Shown piece by piece: positions 1 to 8,415 of a stretch of 64,000 bases of DNA; the first letter of the stretch is position 1; the number at the start of each line of letters is the position of its first letter. The translations under genes were made by a program, and so were the position numbers. This DNA is from Prevotella sp. (GTDB lineage Bacteria > Bacteroidota > Bacteroidia > Bacteroidales > Bacteroidaceae): contig JAFZUS010000210.1 in assembly GCA_017618275.1 (NCBI GenBank), positions 1 through 64,000 on the forward strand, written 5' to 3'. Below the pieces are notes generated by a model that had not been told where the DNA came from, did not search any database, and saw only the letters and a program-made list of their open reading frames with translations.

Positions 1-2
1 AT

Positions 3-1277
3 ATGACGAATTGTGCATTGGTGCCAGCAGAGACTCCAGGAGCCTCTCTGGAAGGAACGCTTGTGATCGAGCAGTTCCTCATGGCGAACTATCGTTTCCG
101 TAGGAATATCCTGAATGGAAAGGTTGAGTTTGCGGTTCTGCCAAAGGCTGACAACAAGGCCGAAGGCAATACTGTCGAAGCATTCGGCAGTCTCTCGATC
201 GCCTCAGAAAAAGAGGCTGAATTGGATTACCGTCCTCTGACGCAGGCGGCCCTCAACAGCATCGTGATTCGTGCCAAGCGCGAGGAAGTGCTCGAAAAGG
301 GAAGCCCCAAGACGGAGATTACGGAGTATGTGACCTCAGAGGAGGTGCCTGAACACAATCCTGTGCAGGCCTTTCTCAAGAGCCTGCCTGAATGGGACGG
401 CCAGAACCATATTGCCAAGGTTTTCGGACGTCTGCCTGGCATTACCTCCGAACAGCTGAACTATCTCACGATCTGGCTGCGCTCGTCTGTGGCTCACTGG
501 CTACAGATGGACATGCTGCATGGTAACGAATGTGTCCCAACGTTCATCGGCAATCAGGGCTGTGGAAAGACCACCTTCGTGCGACGACTGCTGCCCTTGA
601 ACCTGCGTGAGTACTATCTGGACCACCTGAACCTGGCCAACAAGTTCGACAAGGAGATGGCGCTGACAAACAACCTCTTCGTGAACCTCGACGAGTTGGA
701 GGCCATCCGCCCCTCCCAGCAGTCGTCGCTGAAGCAGACCTTGTCTGTGAGCAAGGTGAATGGTCGCCCGATCTTTGGCAAGACTCAGGAAGACCGTCCT
801 CGATTCGCGTCGTTTGTGGCTACCACCAACAATCGTCATCCGCTGAAGGATGTCACAGGCTCGCGTCGCTACATCTGCATCCTGATTCCAGACGGGCAGA
901 TGATCGACAATTCTGGCGAGATCGACTATGGTCAGCTTTATGCGCAGGTCATATATGAACTGCAGGAGCAGAAGGCGCCCTACTGGTTCAACAATGATGA
1001 GGTGGCCCGTATCCAGCAGTTGAATCAGGACTTCATGGAGAAGAAGGACATTGGTGAGATGTTCATCGCCTGTTTCCGTCAGCCGAACGAAGGTGAAGTG
1101 GTGAAAACGATGAACTGCGACCAGATGATCGGCATGATGCAGAAGGAGTATCCAACGCTGCAGAATACGATTGGTAACAGGGTCAGGCTTGGTAGGGCAA
1201 TCTCTGCTCTGGGATTCGAACACAAGGAGCACTCTCACGTGGCCTATTACAAAGTGGTTCCACTCAGGGCTGCATAA
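3..1277 (+). CDS. VapE-type P-loop ATPase, probably 5'-truncated by the window edge
   Basis: The protein resembles the virulence-associated E (VapE) family, superfamily-3-helicase-like ATPases common in Bacteroidales mobile elements, phages and satellites. A Walker A motif GNQGCGKTT lies at residues 183-191, a Walker B-like stretch LFVNLDELEAI near 225, and a polar sensor ATTNNR near 275, followed by GSRRYICI as in this family. Only 424 residues are visible and the frame is open to the left edge; relatives are often longer with an N-terminal primase-like part, so the first ATG here may be internal. The family is thought to act in element replication, but its exact role is unsettled. The small gene at 1419 follows closely. 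After the stop the DNA carries G-rich repeats that end in a hairpin (1308-1332). Confidence 0.8.
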   Translation: MTNCALVPAETPGASLEGTLVIEQFLMANYRFRRNILNGKVEFAVLPKADNKAEGNTVEAFGSLSIASEKEAELDYRPLTQAALNSIVIRAKREEVLEKGSPKTEITEYVTSEEVPEHNPVQAFLKSLPEWDGQNHIAKVFGRLPGITSEQLNYLTIWLRSSVAHWLQMDMLHGNECVPTFIGNQGCGKTTFVRRLLPLNLREYYLDHLNLANKFDKEMALTNNLFVNLDELEAIRPSQQSSLKQTLSVSKVNGRPIFGKTQEDRPRFASFVATTNNRHPLKDVTGSRRYICILIPDGQMIDNSGEIDYGQLYAQVIYELQEQKAPYWFNNDEVARIQQLNQDFMEKKDIGEMFIACFRQPNEGEVVKTMNCDQMIGMMQKEYPTLQNTIGNRVRLGRAISALGFEHKEHSHVAYYKVVPLRAA

Positions 1278-1307
1278 GTCGGACGGGAGGGATGACGGGA
1301 GAGAGAT

Positions 1308-1332
1308 GGGAGGGATTGGAAACATCCCTCCC
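1308..1332 (+). other. Hairpin after VapE gene
   Basis: Perfect 9-bp arms, GGGAGGGAT and ATCCCTCCC, with a 7-base loop, preceded by related G-rich units from about 1280. There is no U-tract, so an intrinsic terminator is unlikely; it may be an mRNA-end structure or a remnant of the element that carried the VapE gene. Confidence 0.5.
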
Positions 1333-1418
1333 GTGCTCAAGCCCCTTTGTACAAAGTCGTTTCCGGAGATTTAGGGAGATATGAAAGTTTTTTCGAGACA
1401 GTTTTAAAAAAAACAGAT

Positions 1419-1859
1419 ATGGAAGAAAAAGTATTGAATCGTAAAGATATTCCAATGGGATATGCATTGTGCTTCAATGGTGAATGCACAAAGAAGGATT
1501 GTTGTATGCATTATCAGGCCAGGTTGCTGATGCCTGAAGATCGATATTCTGGACATGCTGTCTTTCCGACGGCCTGGCAGGGCGGAACGTGCAAGTGTTT
1601 CCGCGAGAAGCGACTGGTGCAGAAGGCTTGGGGCTTTACCCATCTCTATGACAATGTCCCACAGCGGGATAAGCCCGAGGCCCGCTATTGTGTGCGCTCA
1701 TTCTTCAGTGGCGGCAACGGGCCGTATTACCGCTATCATCACGGCGAGAACCAGCTTTCGCCAGAGCAGCAGGACGAAATCATGAAAATCATCGCCCAAT
1801 ACGGCAGCACGGAAGGCATCAAGTTCGACCACTACGTAGAGGGCTGGGACTTCGACTGA
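1419..1859 (+). CDS. Small cysteine-rich DUF6078-like protein
   Basis: This 146-residue protein has no domain of known function that I can see. Its N-terminal part holds a cysteine cluster (residues about 18-28, C-x4-C-x4-CC) and a further CKC, which could bind metal; the rest is rich in aromatic residues and charged. I associate it with DUF6078, a Bacteroidales family often found near VapE-type genes, from memory. The frame is open upstream to 1347, but the ATG at 1419 (MEEKVLNRKD) is preferred because the upstream residues look non-coding and the cysteine region starts soon after. It ends just before a strong bidirectional terminator. A role in the same accessory element as the VapE protein is inference. 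Confidence 0.7.
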   Translation: MEEKVLNRKDIPMGYALCFNGECTKKDCCMHYQARLLMPEDRYSGHAVFPTAWQGGTCKCFREKRLVQKAWGFTHLYDNVPQRDKPEARYCVRSFFSGGNGPYYRYHHGENQLSPEQQDEIMKIIAQYGSTEGIKFDHYVEGWDFD

Positions 1860-1876
1860 TCGCTTTTCGAATCACA

Positions 1877-1910
1877 CAAAGGCGCGACTCAACAACGAGC
1901 CGCGCCTTTG
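1877..1910. terminator. Bidirectional intrinsic terminator
   Basis: Ten-base arms CAAAGGCGCG and CGCGCCTTTG pair perfectly, with a further CTC/GAG pairing inside and a short loop. It lies between the convergent ends of the DUF6078-like gene and the amide hydrolase gene, with A/T-rich tracts on both sides (gaatttgttttatt to the right), so it can serve both strands. Confidence 0.8.
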
Positions 1911-1918
1911 AATTTGTT

Positions 1919-2980
1919 TTATTTCTTCAATTCAAAGTGCAATGGCTTGTCGAAGTGGCGGCGCGAGTAATAGGTGACAGACGGGTGCTTCAGGTCCATG
2001 ACCATCGTCCAAGCCGTGCCTAAGAAGCCTTTTCTTTCTGGTTGTGATACAGCCTCGATGGCTTCGGTCAGTTGCGTTTCGTTCATCACACCTCCAGCCT
2101 GTTCATAGCGCTCGCAAAGTTGAGCATAACGATCATCGCCCTCAATATGGCCCACATTGAGTTTGGCTTCACACAGATAGTGGTTGGCGACAGCAGGCGA
2201 CTCCACAACCACCATCTCGTTATCGACATATTCTACGACCACATGTTTGCCCGTTGCATCAGCCATCGCATAGTGATGGGCAGAACCGATGTCGGAATGC
2301 ATGTCTATGCCACGAAGCAAATCGAGCGCCTCATCCACATTAGCCGCATTCTTTAAGAGGTAACTGATGGCTGCCGTTGTCGTCAGGTCGGGTTTGCTGG
2401 TGCGCTGGTGCGTCTGAATCGTGTCACCAGCCATCAGGTCGGCAATGGCGAGACCTTTCTCGTTGATGCCGTCGAGTGCAAGAAACAGTGCCGCAAGCGC
2501 CTGATATTGCTTGGTGAATCCCTCAGGTTTGTAATCCTCGCCAAATCCGAAGAAATTGACATTGAAGGTGGTGATGGTCTCGTAGCCACGATCGGGAATC
2601 GTATGCAGCACGACGCCTAAGGCCGACGGGAAATCGAAATTCCGTCCCATCAGTACACCGCCTTCAGGTGTCTTTACCGTCAGCGCAGAGCATCCGAAGT
2701 CGGTCTTCTGGGTGTGCACTTCTGGCTTGTAATGGCCTTTCGACAGGAATTCTTTAATATAACTGACCATCTGGTCGGCACTTTCAAAACCGCCTTGGGC
2801 TATTAGTTTGTCAAAGCCGTCATCACCCCGATACTCCATATAGTAGAGTCCGTCGTCCATCTTTTCAGCCGAAAGGGCTCCCTTTACCAATGGACCGAAC
2901 TCCATCCACATGAACACACCAAAAACGACTAACAGTCCTAATACGCTCAGCAGCGCCACCTTAATTATTTTCTTCATCAT
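1919..2980 (-). CDS. Membrane-anchored linear amide C-N hydrolase (choloylglycine hydrolase/AAT superfamily)
   Basis: An Ntn-hydrolase of the family that includes bile salt hydrolases, penicillin acylases and acyl-CoA:6-aminopenicillanate acyltransferase. Cys97 in the sequence FGCSALTV is the likely nucleophile, exposed by self-cleavage before it; the conserved GRNFDF follows at 112-117. One membrane helix (residues 7-27) precedes the catalytic domain, so the enzyme probably faces the periplasm, unlike cytoplasmic bile salt hydrolases. The substrate cannot be read from sequence; N-acyl amides, peptides or conjugated bile acids are possible. It has its own promoter (3006-3037) with four 20-bp-spaced direct repeats just upstream, and the adjacent gene encodes a LytTR regulator, which suggests direct control. 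Confidence 0.85.
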   Translation of the reverse strand: MMKKIIKVALLSVLGLLVVFGVFMWMEFGPLVKGALSAEKMDDGLYYMEYRGDDGFDKLIAQGGFESADQMVSYIKEFLSKGHYKPEVHTQKTDFGCSALTVKTPEGGVLMGRNFDFPSALGVVLHTIPDRGYETITTFNVNFFGFGEDYKPEGFTKQYQALAALFLALDGINEKGLAIADLMAGDTIQTHQRTSKPDLTTTAAISYLLKNAANVDEALDLLRGIDMHSDIGSAHHYAMADATGKHVVVEYVDNEMVVVESPAVANHYLCEAKLNVGHIEGDDRYAQLCERYEQAGGVMNETQLTEAIEAVSQPERKGFLGTAWTMVMDLKHPSVTYYSRRHFDKPLHFELKK

Positions 2981-3005
2981 GATTATAATTTAATGTTTGA
3001 CGCTA

Positions 3006-3037
3006 CAAAGGTATCATGAATTGCTGAATCCGCCAAA
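3006..3037 (-). promoter_or_regulatory. Promoter of the amide hydrolase gene
   Basis: Read on the minus strand: -33 box TTTG (3034-3037), 20-bp spacer, -7 box TACCTTTG (3006-3013), matching the Bacteroidetes housekeeping consensus. The start codon is 25 bases downstream of the -7 box. Confidence 0.8.
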
Positions 3038-3044
3038 TATGCCG

Positions 3045-3119
3045 GACAGACGACTAAAAAGGCTGACAGAAAACTAACCCGACAGACGAATGACTATTAA
3101 AAAGGACGAATGACTAACC
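3045..3119 (-). promoter_or_regulatory. Four direct repeats at 20-bp period, likely LytTR binding sites
   Basis: On the plus strand the units start at 3045, 3065, 3085 and 3105: GACAGACGACTAA, GACAGAAAACTAA, GACGAATGACTAT and GACGAATGACTAA. The proximal unit lies 7 bp upstream of the -33 box of the hydrolase promoter; the distal one overlaps the stop codon of the LytTR gene. LytTR domains are known to bind pairs of direct repeats about two helical turns apart (AgrA, ComE), so the exact 20-bp period fits an activator array. Binding by the neighbouring protein is inferred. Confidence 0.6.
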
Positions 3120-3935
3120 TAAAAACGAACGCAGTTTGGGCACGTAGGTGCGTGAAACCGGTACCATTGTAGGGCTCTGGCCGAGCTTCAGTTGGTAGCC
3201 ATTTGAATTGCCCTGGGCTGAGGTGATATTGTTCAGGTTTACTACAAACGAGCGGTGGCATTGGAAGATATTCTGATAGTCCTTCAGGTCGTCGAGCACA
3301 GCGGCTAAGGTGGTATGCAGTTCAGTGGTGGCCACCTTTCCATCCTTCACGTAACTGACGGCCACATTGTTCTTCTGAGCCTCGATAAAAAGAAGATCGT
3401 TGATGGGCAACTGAAGGTCATAGCCTCTTACAGTCGTATCGCGGATGGTAATAGTGATATCGGTTTGCTGGTCGGTGGTCTTATCGAGCAACGCCTCAAG
3501 TTGGTTACGAAGATATCGATAGTAGTTAAGGCCAACCGAGCAGACGGCGACAAACACGCTGACAATCAGCGTCCAGTAAAGGAACATCAGGAAGTTGTCG
3601 AGTATAATCGGATAATGGTATACAAAAGAGAAGACGAAGAAGTTACAGATGGCAATAAATAGTATTTGGATCAGTAACGACAGGGCTTCGTGCCATACCC
3701 GCCAAGGTGAAATACGCTGATGAAAAGGGCGCGCTGCCAGTCCGAATACCACACAGCCACCAAAGGTGACGGCTCCGAACAGCAGCGATACCAGCAACTT
3801 GTTACCTTGATACGTGTTGAACCCAAACGGTTGCAACAAGTACATAATCAGGAAAACAATGACACTATACAGGAGACAGTCTCTGAGCCAGTGACTGTCC
3901 GATGTAAATGGATATTTGCGCGTTAATATGGACAT
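3114..3935 (-). CDS. Membrane-bound LytTR DNA-binding regulator
   Basis: 273 residues: four predicted membrane helices (about 19-37, 48-66, 86-107, 113-135), a short linker, and a LytTR DNA-binding domain at about 166-273 (LFIEAQKNNVAVSY, FQCHRSFVVNLNNI, VPVSRTY). LytTR proteins usually are response regulators; this form lacks a receiver domain and would sense a signal in or across the membrane as a one-component regulator. It starts 12 bases after the aldo/keto reductase gene and is probably co-transcribed with it, while the downstream amide hydrolase has its own promoter preceded by a LytTR-like repeat array overlapping this gene's end. Confidence 0.9.
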   Translation of the reverse strand: MSILTRKYPFTSDSHWLRDCLLYSVIVFLIMYLLQPFGFNTYQGNKLLVSLLFGAVTFGGCVVFGLAARPFHQRISPWRVWHEALSLLIQILFIAICNFFVFSFVYHYPIILDNFLMFLYWTLIVSVFVAVCSVGLNYYRYLRNQLEALLDKTTDQQTDITITIRDTTVRGYDLQLPINDLLFIEAQKNNVAVSYVKDGKVATTELHTTLAAVLDDLKDYQNIFQCHRSFVVNLNNITSAQGNSNGYQLKLGQSPTMVPVSRTYVPKLRSFLG

Positions 3936-3947
3936 TTTGAAATGTGC

Positions 3948-4919
3948 TTACAGCTCTTCGTCGAAGGGGGCGGCGCTGACACAACGGAGATTCTTCTCCA
4001 GTTGTGCGACGCTACTGGCGCCTACAAGTACGGAAGTGACTCCTTTCTGGTGGAGGATCCAGGCGAGCGCCATCTCGGCGAGGGTCTCTCCTCGGCTCTC
4101 GGCCATCTCGTTATATCCGCATAGTTTCTCCAGAAGTGATGGTGTCAGCATTTCTTTCCTCAGGAACTTTTCTTTAGCCATCCTACTGTCTGTCGGAATG
4201 CCGTTCAGATAGCGGTCTGTCAGTAAGCCCTGTGCCAGAGGAGAGAAGGCAATGAATCCCACACCCTTCTCAGCACAGAAGTCGAGAATACCCTCGTCCT
4301 GTGGTTGGCGGTCAAGCATATTGAGGCGTCCCTGATAGATCAGCAGGGGTACATCGTGGGCTTTCAGATAGTCATAGCCGAACCGCAGCGGTTCAAGGGG
4401 CCAGTTGGAGATGCCGACATATAAGGCTTTGCCCTGACGGACGATGTCCACCAACGCCTGCAACGTTTCTTCCAACGGTGTGTTGGGGTCGTAACGGTGA
4501 CTGTAGAAGAGGTCCACATAGTCTATTTTCATCCGCTTCAGACTCTGATCGAGTGAGGTCATCAGGTACTTACGACTGCCCCAGTCACCGTAGGGACCAG
4601 GCCACATGTCATAGCCCGCTTTTGTTGAGATGAAGAGTTCATCGCGGTAGGGACGGAAATCCTCGTCCATCAAGCGTCCCATCGTTTCCTCGGCAGAGCC
4701 ATAGACAGGGCCGTAATTATTGGCCAAGTCGAAGTGGGTGATACCGTGGTCGAAGGCGAAGTGGGTAATCTCCCGACTCCGTTCGTAGGGGTCTACACTT
4801 CCGAAATTATGCCAGAAGCCGAGACTGACCTTAGGCAGTAATATACCTGAACGTCCGCAGCGCTCATATTCCATTCCATTTGTGTAGCGGTCTTTGTCCG
4901 CGAGATAATGTTCCTTCAT
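3948..4919 (-). CDS. Aldo/keto reductase, YghZ/GPR-like (AKR14)
   Basis: NADPH-dependent aldehyde reductase resembling E. coli YghZ, which reduces glyceraldehyde 3-phosphate and methylglyoxal. The AKR tetrad is visible: Asp64 and Tyr69 (FDLANNY), Lys100 (STK) and His141 (YSHRYD). Length 323 residues is normal for the family. The frame is open upstream to 5054, but those codons cross the divergent promoter, so the ATG at 4919 (MKEHYLADKD) is chosen. No signal peptide, so cytoplasmic. A promoter -7 box lies at 4946-4953, and the LytTR gene follows after 12 bases. A role in aldehyde detoxification is family-based. Confidence 0.92.
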   Translation of the reverse strand: MKEHYLADKDRYTNGMEYERCGRSGILLPKVSLGFWHNFGSVDPYERSREITHFAFDHGITHFDLANNYGPVYGSAEETMGRLMDEDFRPYRDELFISTKAGYDMWPGPYGDWGSRKYLMTSLDQSLKRMKIDYVDLFYSHRYDPNTPLEETLQALVDIVRQGKALYVGISNWPLEPLRFGYDYLKAHDVPLLIYQGRLNMLDRQPQDEGILDFCAEKGVGFIAFSPLAQGLLTDRYLNGIPTDSRMAKEKFLRKEMLTPSLLEKLCGYNEMAESRGETLAEMALAWILHQKGVTSVLVGASSVAQLEKNLRCVSAAPFDEEL

Positions 4920-4945
4920 ATTGTTTGGTTTTTGCCTTTTGTCTG

Positions 4946-4953
4946 CAAAGATA
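4946..4953 (-). promoter_or_regulatory. -7 box of aldo/keto reductase promoter
   Basis: TATCTTTG on the minus strand, 26 bases before the chosen start codon. The -33 box is weak. Three 10-bp repeats of the type AATCTGTGA (4959-4987) lie between this and the opposed promoter at 4996. Confidence 0.65.
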
Positions 4954-4995
4954 AAAATAATCTGTGAGAATCTGTGAAATCTGTGGCTTTTTTTA

Positions 4996-5003
4996 TAATT
5001 TTG
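4996..5003 (+). promoter_or_regulatory. -7 box of the PD-(D/E)XK protein gene
   Basis: TAATTTTG, a fit to TAnnTTTG, 16 bases before the ATG at 5020. The divergent reductase promoter lies 42 bp away. Confidence 0.6.
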
Positions 5004-5019
5004 CAGCCAAAACAGAAAA

Positions 5020-5853
5020 ATGATGACAACAAAAGAGAAAATGCAGTCCTTCACCGATGCAGGGTTGTATGAGCAGGATCAATACATCGACTTTGAGCCT
5101 GAGGGACACATCTATACGTACAAAGGGCAACAGCGACTCTTATCCGTCAGTTCACTGATAGCCTATTTCTTTGAACGCTTCGATGCAGAGGCAGCCGCCC
5201 GACGACAATGGGAGCGCTATGGCATCCCCATCGAGGAAACATTGACCAAATGGGACAGGAACAGTAAGATGGCCTGCGAGGTGGGTACGTTCGTACATGA
5301 ACAGACAGAGAATTATTTTCGTGATGGGACATTTGGGACCGACTGCGCCTTTGAGTATGCGGGAACCGTCGAACATATTAACGTAGAACGGGAAAGACAA
5401 CATTTCCTTCGTTTTATTGAGGATTACCGGATTGCTCCCTACCGTCAGGAGTGGCCTGTCTTCGACACAGAACTGAACATCGCTGGTACCATCGATATGA
5501 TCTGTAAGGAGGCCGACGGTGAGTTTACCATCTACGACTGGAAGCGCAGTGGTAAGGTCGTGAACACCCAAGGGGCTCCCATTGTCGAAGGGTTTGCTGG
5601 CAAGCGCGGCTTCAACGGTATCAGTCTGCCCGATACACCTTATTATCATTATTGTATGCAGCAGAACCTCTACCGCTATATGCTTGAGAAGAACTACGGC
5701 ATTCGTGTCAAGGCGATGAACTTAGTGGTGCTCTGTCCTGACTACCCCACTTACTATGTGGCCTCCGTCCCCAAGATGGACGAGGTCATCGGACAAGTCA
5801 TTGCCGCCTGCCACACCAATAACTTAGGCCACAGCCTATTGCCTAAATCATAA
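5020..5853 (+). CDS. PD-(D/E)XK nuclease superfamily protein (RecB/Cas4-like fold)
   Basis: 277 residues with the motifs of RecB/AddB-type nuclease domains: His93 in FVHEQTENYF, Glu144 in EWPVFD, Asp159 in GTIDMI, the catalytic Asp173 and Lys175 in IYDWKR, and a Q-rich motif MQQNLYRYML near 215-224 like the QxxxY motif of the superfamily. It lacks helicase domains, so it is a stand-alone nuclease that would act on DNA ends or flaps. The role is unknown; phage exonuclease-like or repair activity is possible. It has its own short leader and no partner gene. The DNA-binding and metal residues support an active enzyme. Confidence 0.8.
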   Translation: MMTTKEKMQSFTDAGLYEQDQYIDFEPEGHIYTYKGQQRLLSVSSLIAYFFERFDAEAAARRQWERYGIPIEETLTKWDRNSKMACEVGTFVHEQTENYFRDGTFGTDCAFEYAGTVEHINVERERQHFLRFIEDYRIAPYRQEWPVFDTELNIAGTIDMICKEADGEFTIYDWKRSGKVVNTQGAPIVEGFAGKRGFNGISLPDTPYYHYCMQQNLYRYMLEKNYGIRVKAMNLVVLCPDYPTYYVASVPKMDEVIGQVIAACHTNNLGHSLLPKS

Positions 5854-5870
5854 TATAATCATCTGTGGTT

Positions 5871-8378
5871 TCAGATGTTCGGGGTGTCCCAGATCTTGGT
5901 CTGGCTACAGGCGGTGGGAACTGCCTGGTTGCCAACCTTCAGGACGAAGTCGCCCTCTTCGAGCGTCCAACGGCCATCAGCCCCTACGAAGGCGAGGTTC
6001 TTGGCAGGCAGACGGAAGGTGACGGTCTTCATTTCCCCTGGTTCCAATGATATCTTCGTGAAGTCACACAGACGTTTGTTGTCTGGCACGATGCTGGCGA
6101 TGAGGTCGCTGCTGTAGAGCAGCACGGCTTCCTTACCTGCCCGGTTACCCGTATTCTTCACATTGACGGTGACGGTGAGGATATCGTCAGCGGTGAAGGC
6201 AGCCTTATCGACCTTCAGGTCGCTGTATTCGAAGGTGGTATAACTGAGACCGTAGCCGAAGGGCCACAGCAACGACACCTTCGCGTCGTAGTTATAGGCA
6301 CCAGCCATCGTGCCCACTTCTTCGCTTACCTTATAATCATAGGTGTTCAACGAATTGATCTCACGGGGATAGGTGTAGGGCATCTTTCCGGAGAAGTTTG
6401 CATCGCCAGCGAGGAGGTTGGCGAGGGCATCACCACCGTAGTTGCCTGGGATGAGGATATCCACGACAGCCTTAGCCAACGGTTCGATGTCTGTGATGAG
6501 ACGTGGACGACCCTCATTCAGCACGAGGATGATGGGCTTACCTGTCTTGGCCAGTTCCTTCACGAGGTCACGCTGGTTGTTGGAGAGCCAGAGGTCTGTG
6601 AGGTTGCCGGGGGTCTCGGTATACGAGTTCTCACCGATGCAGGCGATGATGACATCTGCCTGAGCCGCAGCGGCGACGGCCTTGTCAATCTCAGGCTTGT
6701 TCTCGTCATAGTAGGCACCATTCTCATTATAGGTCACACCCTGTTCCAGGATGATGTTCTCCTTACCATATTTATTGCAGAGTGCCTCGTAGATGGTGTT
6801 GTATTTCTCTGAGAGATCTTCTGCCCTCGAACCCTGCCAGGTGTAACTCCAACCACCGTGCAGACAACGCATCTGGTTGGCGTTAGGTCCAGTGAGAAGG
6901 ATTCTCTTACCTTTAGCCAATGGCAGAATACCGTCGTTCTTCAGCAGTACCTCCGATTCCTCGGCGGCTTGGAGGGCAGCGGCAGCATGTTCGTCGGAAC
7001 CGAACTTCTCATAGCCCTTGCCACCTGTGTTCGGCTGTTCAAAGAGTCCTAAACGGTATTTCACACGGAGGATTCGGCGTACGGCATCATCGATACGGGC
7101 CATAGAGACCTTACCCTCGTTGACAAGTTCCTTCAACAGGATGCAGAACTCAACACTATAAGGATCCATCGACATATCGATACCGGCATTGATGGCGATG
7201 CGGATGGCGTCTTTCTTATCCTTCGCCACCTTCTCGCGAGAGAAGAGATTATTGATGTCGGCCCAGTCGGTGACGAGCATACCGTCCCACTGCAAGTCTT
7301 CCTTCAACCACTTCGTCAGGTATTCATAACTGGCATGAACGGGCACACCGTTGATGGAGCCGGAGTTGACCATCATGGTCAGCGTACCAGCAAGGGCAGC
7401 AGCCTTGAAGGGCTCGAAGTATTTCTCACGTAGCATCAGCGGCGAGAGGTAGGATGGTGTACGGTCCTTACCCGTCCACGGAGCACCGTATGCAAAATAG
7501 TGCTTGGTGCTGGTGCCTACATGATACTGGTCGATGTGGTTGGGGTCATCCCCCTGATAACCCTTGATCTCTGCCTCTACCATACGGGCATTGACAATGG
7601 CATCCTCACCGAAACTCTCATAGACACGGGGCCAACGGGGGTCACGACTGAGGTCAACCACAGGGTTGTATACCCATGGGCAGTTGGCTGCCCGACTTTC
7701 ATAGGCCGTAATCTCCGCACCTATGCGGGCCATTTCTGTATTAAAGGTGGCTCCGATATTGATGGGTTGTGGGAAGAGTGTACCACCTTGCGTGTAGGTG
7801 ACACCGTGGTTATGGTCAAGACCATAGATATCAGGAATACCAAGATGTTTCATCGACTTCTCCTGAATCACGCGAATCCACTGTTGCCACTGATCCACAC
7901 TGGGCGCACGGGTGCCTGGGGCATTCAGGATAGAACCTACCTTCCACTTGGAGATGAGCGTGTCGAGCATCACCTCGTTGAGTTTCCAGATGCGCTTGGT
8001 CTCTCCCTGATAGATATCCACAGGAAAAGAGCCTAACTGGTCGATGATCTGCTGGTCAGTCTTCTTCAGTGTGGCATCTATTTCCTGTGCCGACCGGCCA
8101 TATTGCTGCAACACGGAACGGACCTTCTCACGATCCACCTTGGCATTCTCAACGGTCATCTTGCCTATGATGTCGAGATTCAGTTCGAGCATCTGGCCAA
8201 CCTTCTCGTCGAGGGTCATCTTGGCGAGTGTCTTCTCAATCTTCGCCTCCAACTTCGCATCACGGGGGATGGCGGGTTTTTGGGCCGAAGTCGTTAAAGG
8301 TAAAAGGGTAAGAAGGTAAAAAGGTAAAATACCTTTTGCCAATCCCATTACCTTTGTTCTAAAAACATTGTTTGTCAT
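5871..8378 (-). CDS. Secreted GH3 beta-glucosidase
   Basis: 835-residue glycoside hydrolase family 3 enzyme that would release glucose from beta-glucan or cello-oligosaccharides in the periplasm. The (alpha/beta)8 domain carries SRDPRW (244-249), KHYFAYG (292-298) and the nucleophile Asp371 in LVTDWADI; the alpha/beta sandwich domain holds [15 protein letters not shown] with a likely acid/base Glu near 588; a fibronectin-III-like domain ends the protein. The signal peptide core (residues 17-28, [12 protein letters not shown]) is encoded by an octamer-type simple repeat also found in the spacer just upstream. It lies 34 bases after the GH9 gene on the same strand, so the two form an operon for cellulose or mixed-linkage glucan breakdown. 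Confidence 0.95.
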   Translation of the reverse strand: MTNNVFRTKVMGLAKGILPFYLLTLLPLTTSAQKPAIPRDAKLEAKIEKTLAKMTLDEKVGQMLELNLDIIGKMTVENAKVDREKVRSVLQQYGRSAQEIDATLKKTDQQIIDQLGSFPVDIYQGETKRIWKLNEVMLDTLISKWKVGSILNAPGTRAPSVDQWQQWIRVIQEKSMKHLGIPDIYGLDHNHGVTYTQGGTLFPQPINIGATFNTEMARIGAEITAYESRAANCPWVYNPVVDLSRDPRWPRVYESFGEDAIVNARMVEAEIKGYQGDDPNHIDQYHVGTSTKHYFAYGAPWTGKDRTPSYLSPLMLREKYFEPFKAAALAGTLTMMVNSGSINGVPVHASYEYLTKWLKEDLQWDGMLVTDWADINNLFSREKVAKDKKDAIRIAINAGIDMSMDPYSVEFCILLKELVNEGKVSMARIDDAVRRILRVKYRLGLFEQPNTGGKGYEKFGSDEHAAAALQAAEESEVLLKNDGILPLAKGKRILLTGPNANQMRCLHGGWSYTWQGSRAEDLSEKYNTIYEALCNKYGKENIILEQGVTYNENGAYYDENKPEIDKAVAAAAQADVIIACIGENSYTETPGNLTDLWLSNNQRDLVKELAKTGKPIILVLNEGRPRLITDIEPLAKAVVDILIPGNYGGDALANLLAGDANFSGKMPYTYPREINSLNTYDYKVSEEVGTMAGAYNYDAKVSLLWPFGYGLSYTTFEYSDLKVDKAAFTADDILTVTVNVKNTGNRAGKEAVLLYSSDLIASIVPDNKRLCDFTKISLEPGEMKTVTFRLPAKNLAFVGADGRWTLEEGDFVLKVGNQAVPTACSQTKIWDTPNI
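8295..8329 (-). repeat. Octamer-type simple repeat inside GH3 signal-peptide codons
   Basis: On the minus strand the run is made of units such as TTTTTACC, TTCTTACC and CTTTTACC. It encodes residues 17-28, the hydrophobic core of the signal peptide. The same family (TTACTTTT, TTACCTTT) fills the spacer at 8391-8415. Confidence 0.75.
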
Positions 8379-8390
8379 AATCTTCTATTA

Positions 8391-8415
8391 TTACTTTTTT
8401 ACCTTTTTACTTTTA
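8391..8415. repeat. Simple repeat in GH9-GH3 spacer
   Basis: Units TTACTTTTT, TACCTTTT and TACTTTTA fill the spacer between the GH9 stop and the GH3 start, of the same type as the repeat inside the GH3 signal peptide. Confidence 0.7.

Noticed and set aside
501-1340. 279-codon open frame opposite the VapE gene
   Set aside because: It mirrors the VapE codons, has no recognisable motif and no promoter; the VapE frame has clear P-loop motifs.
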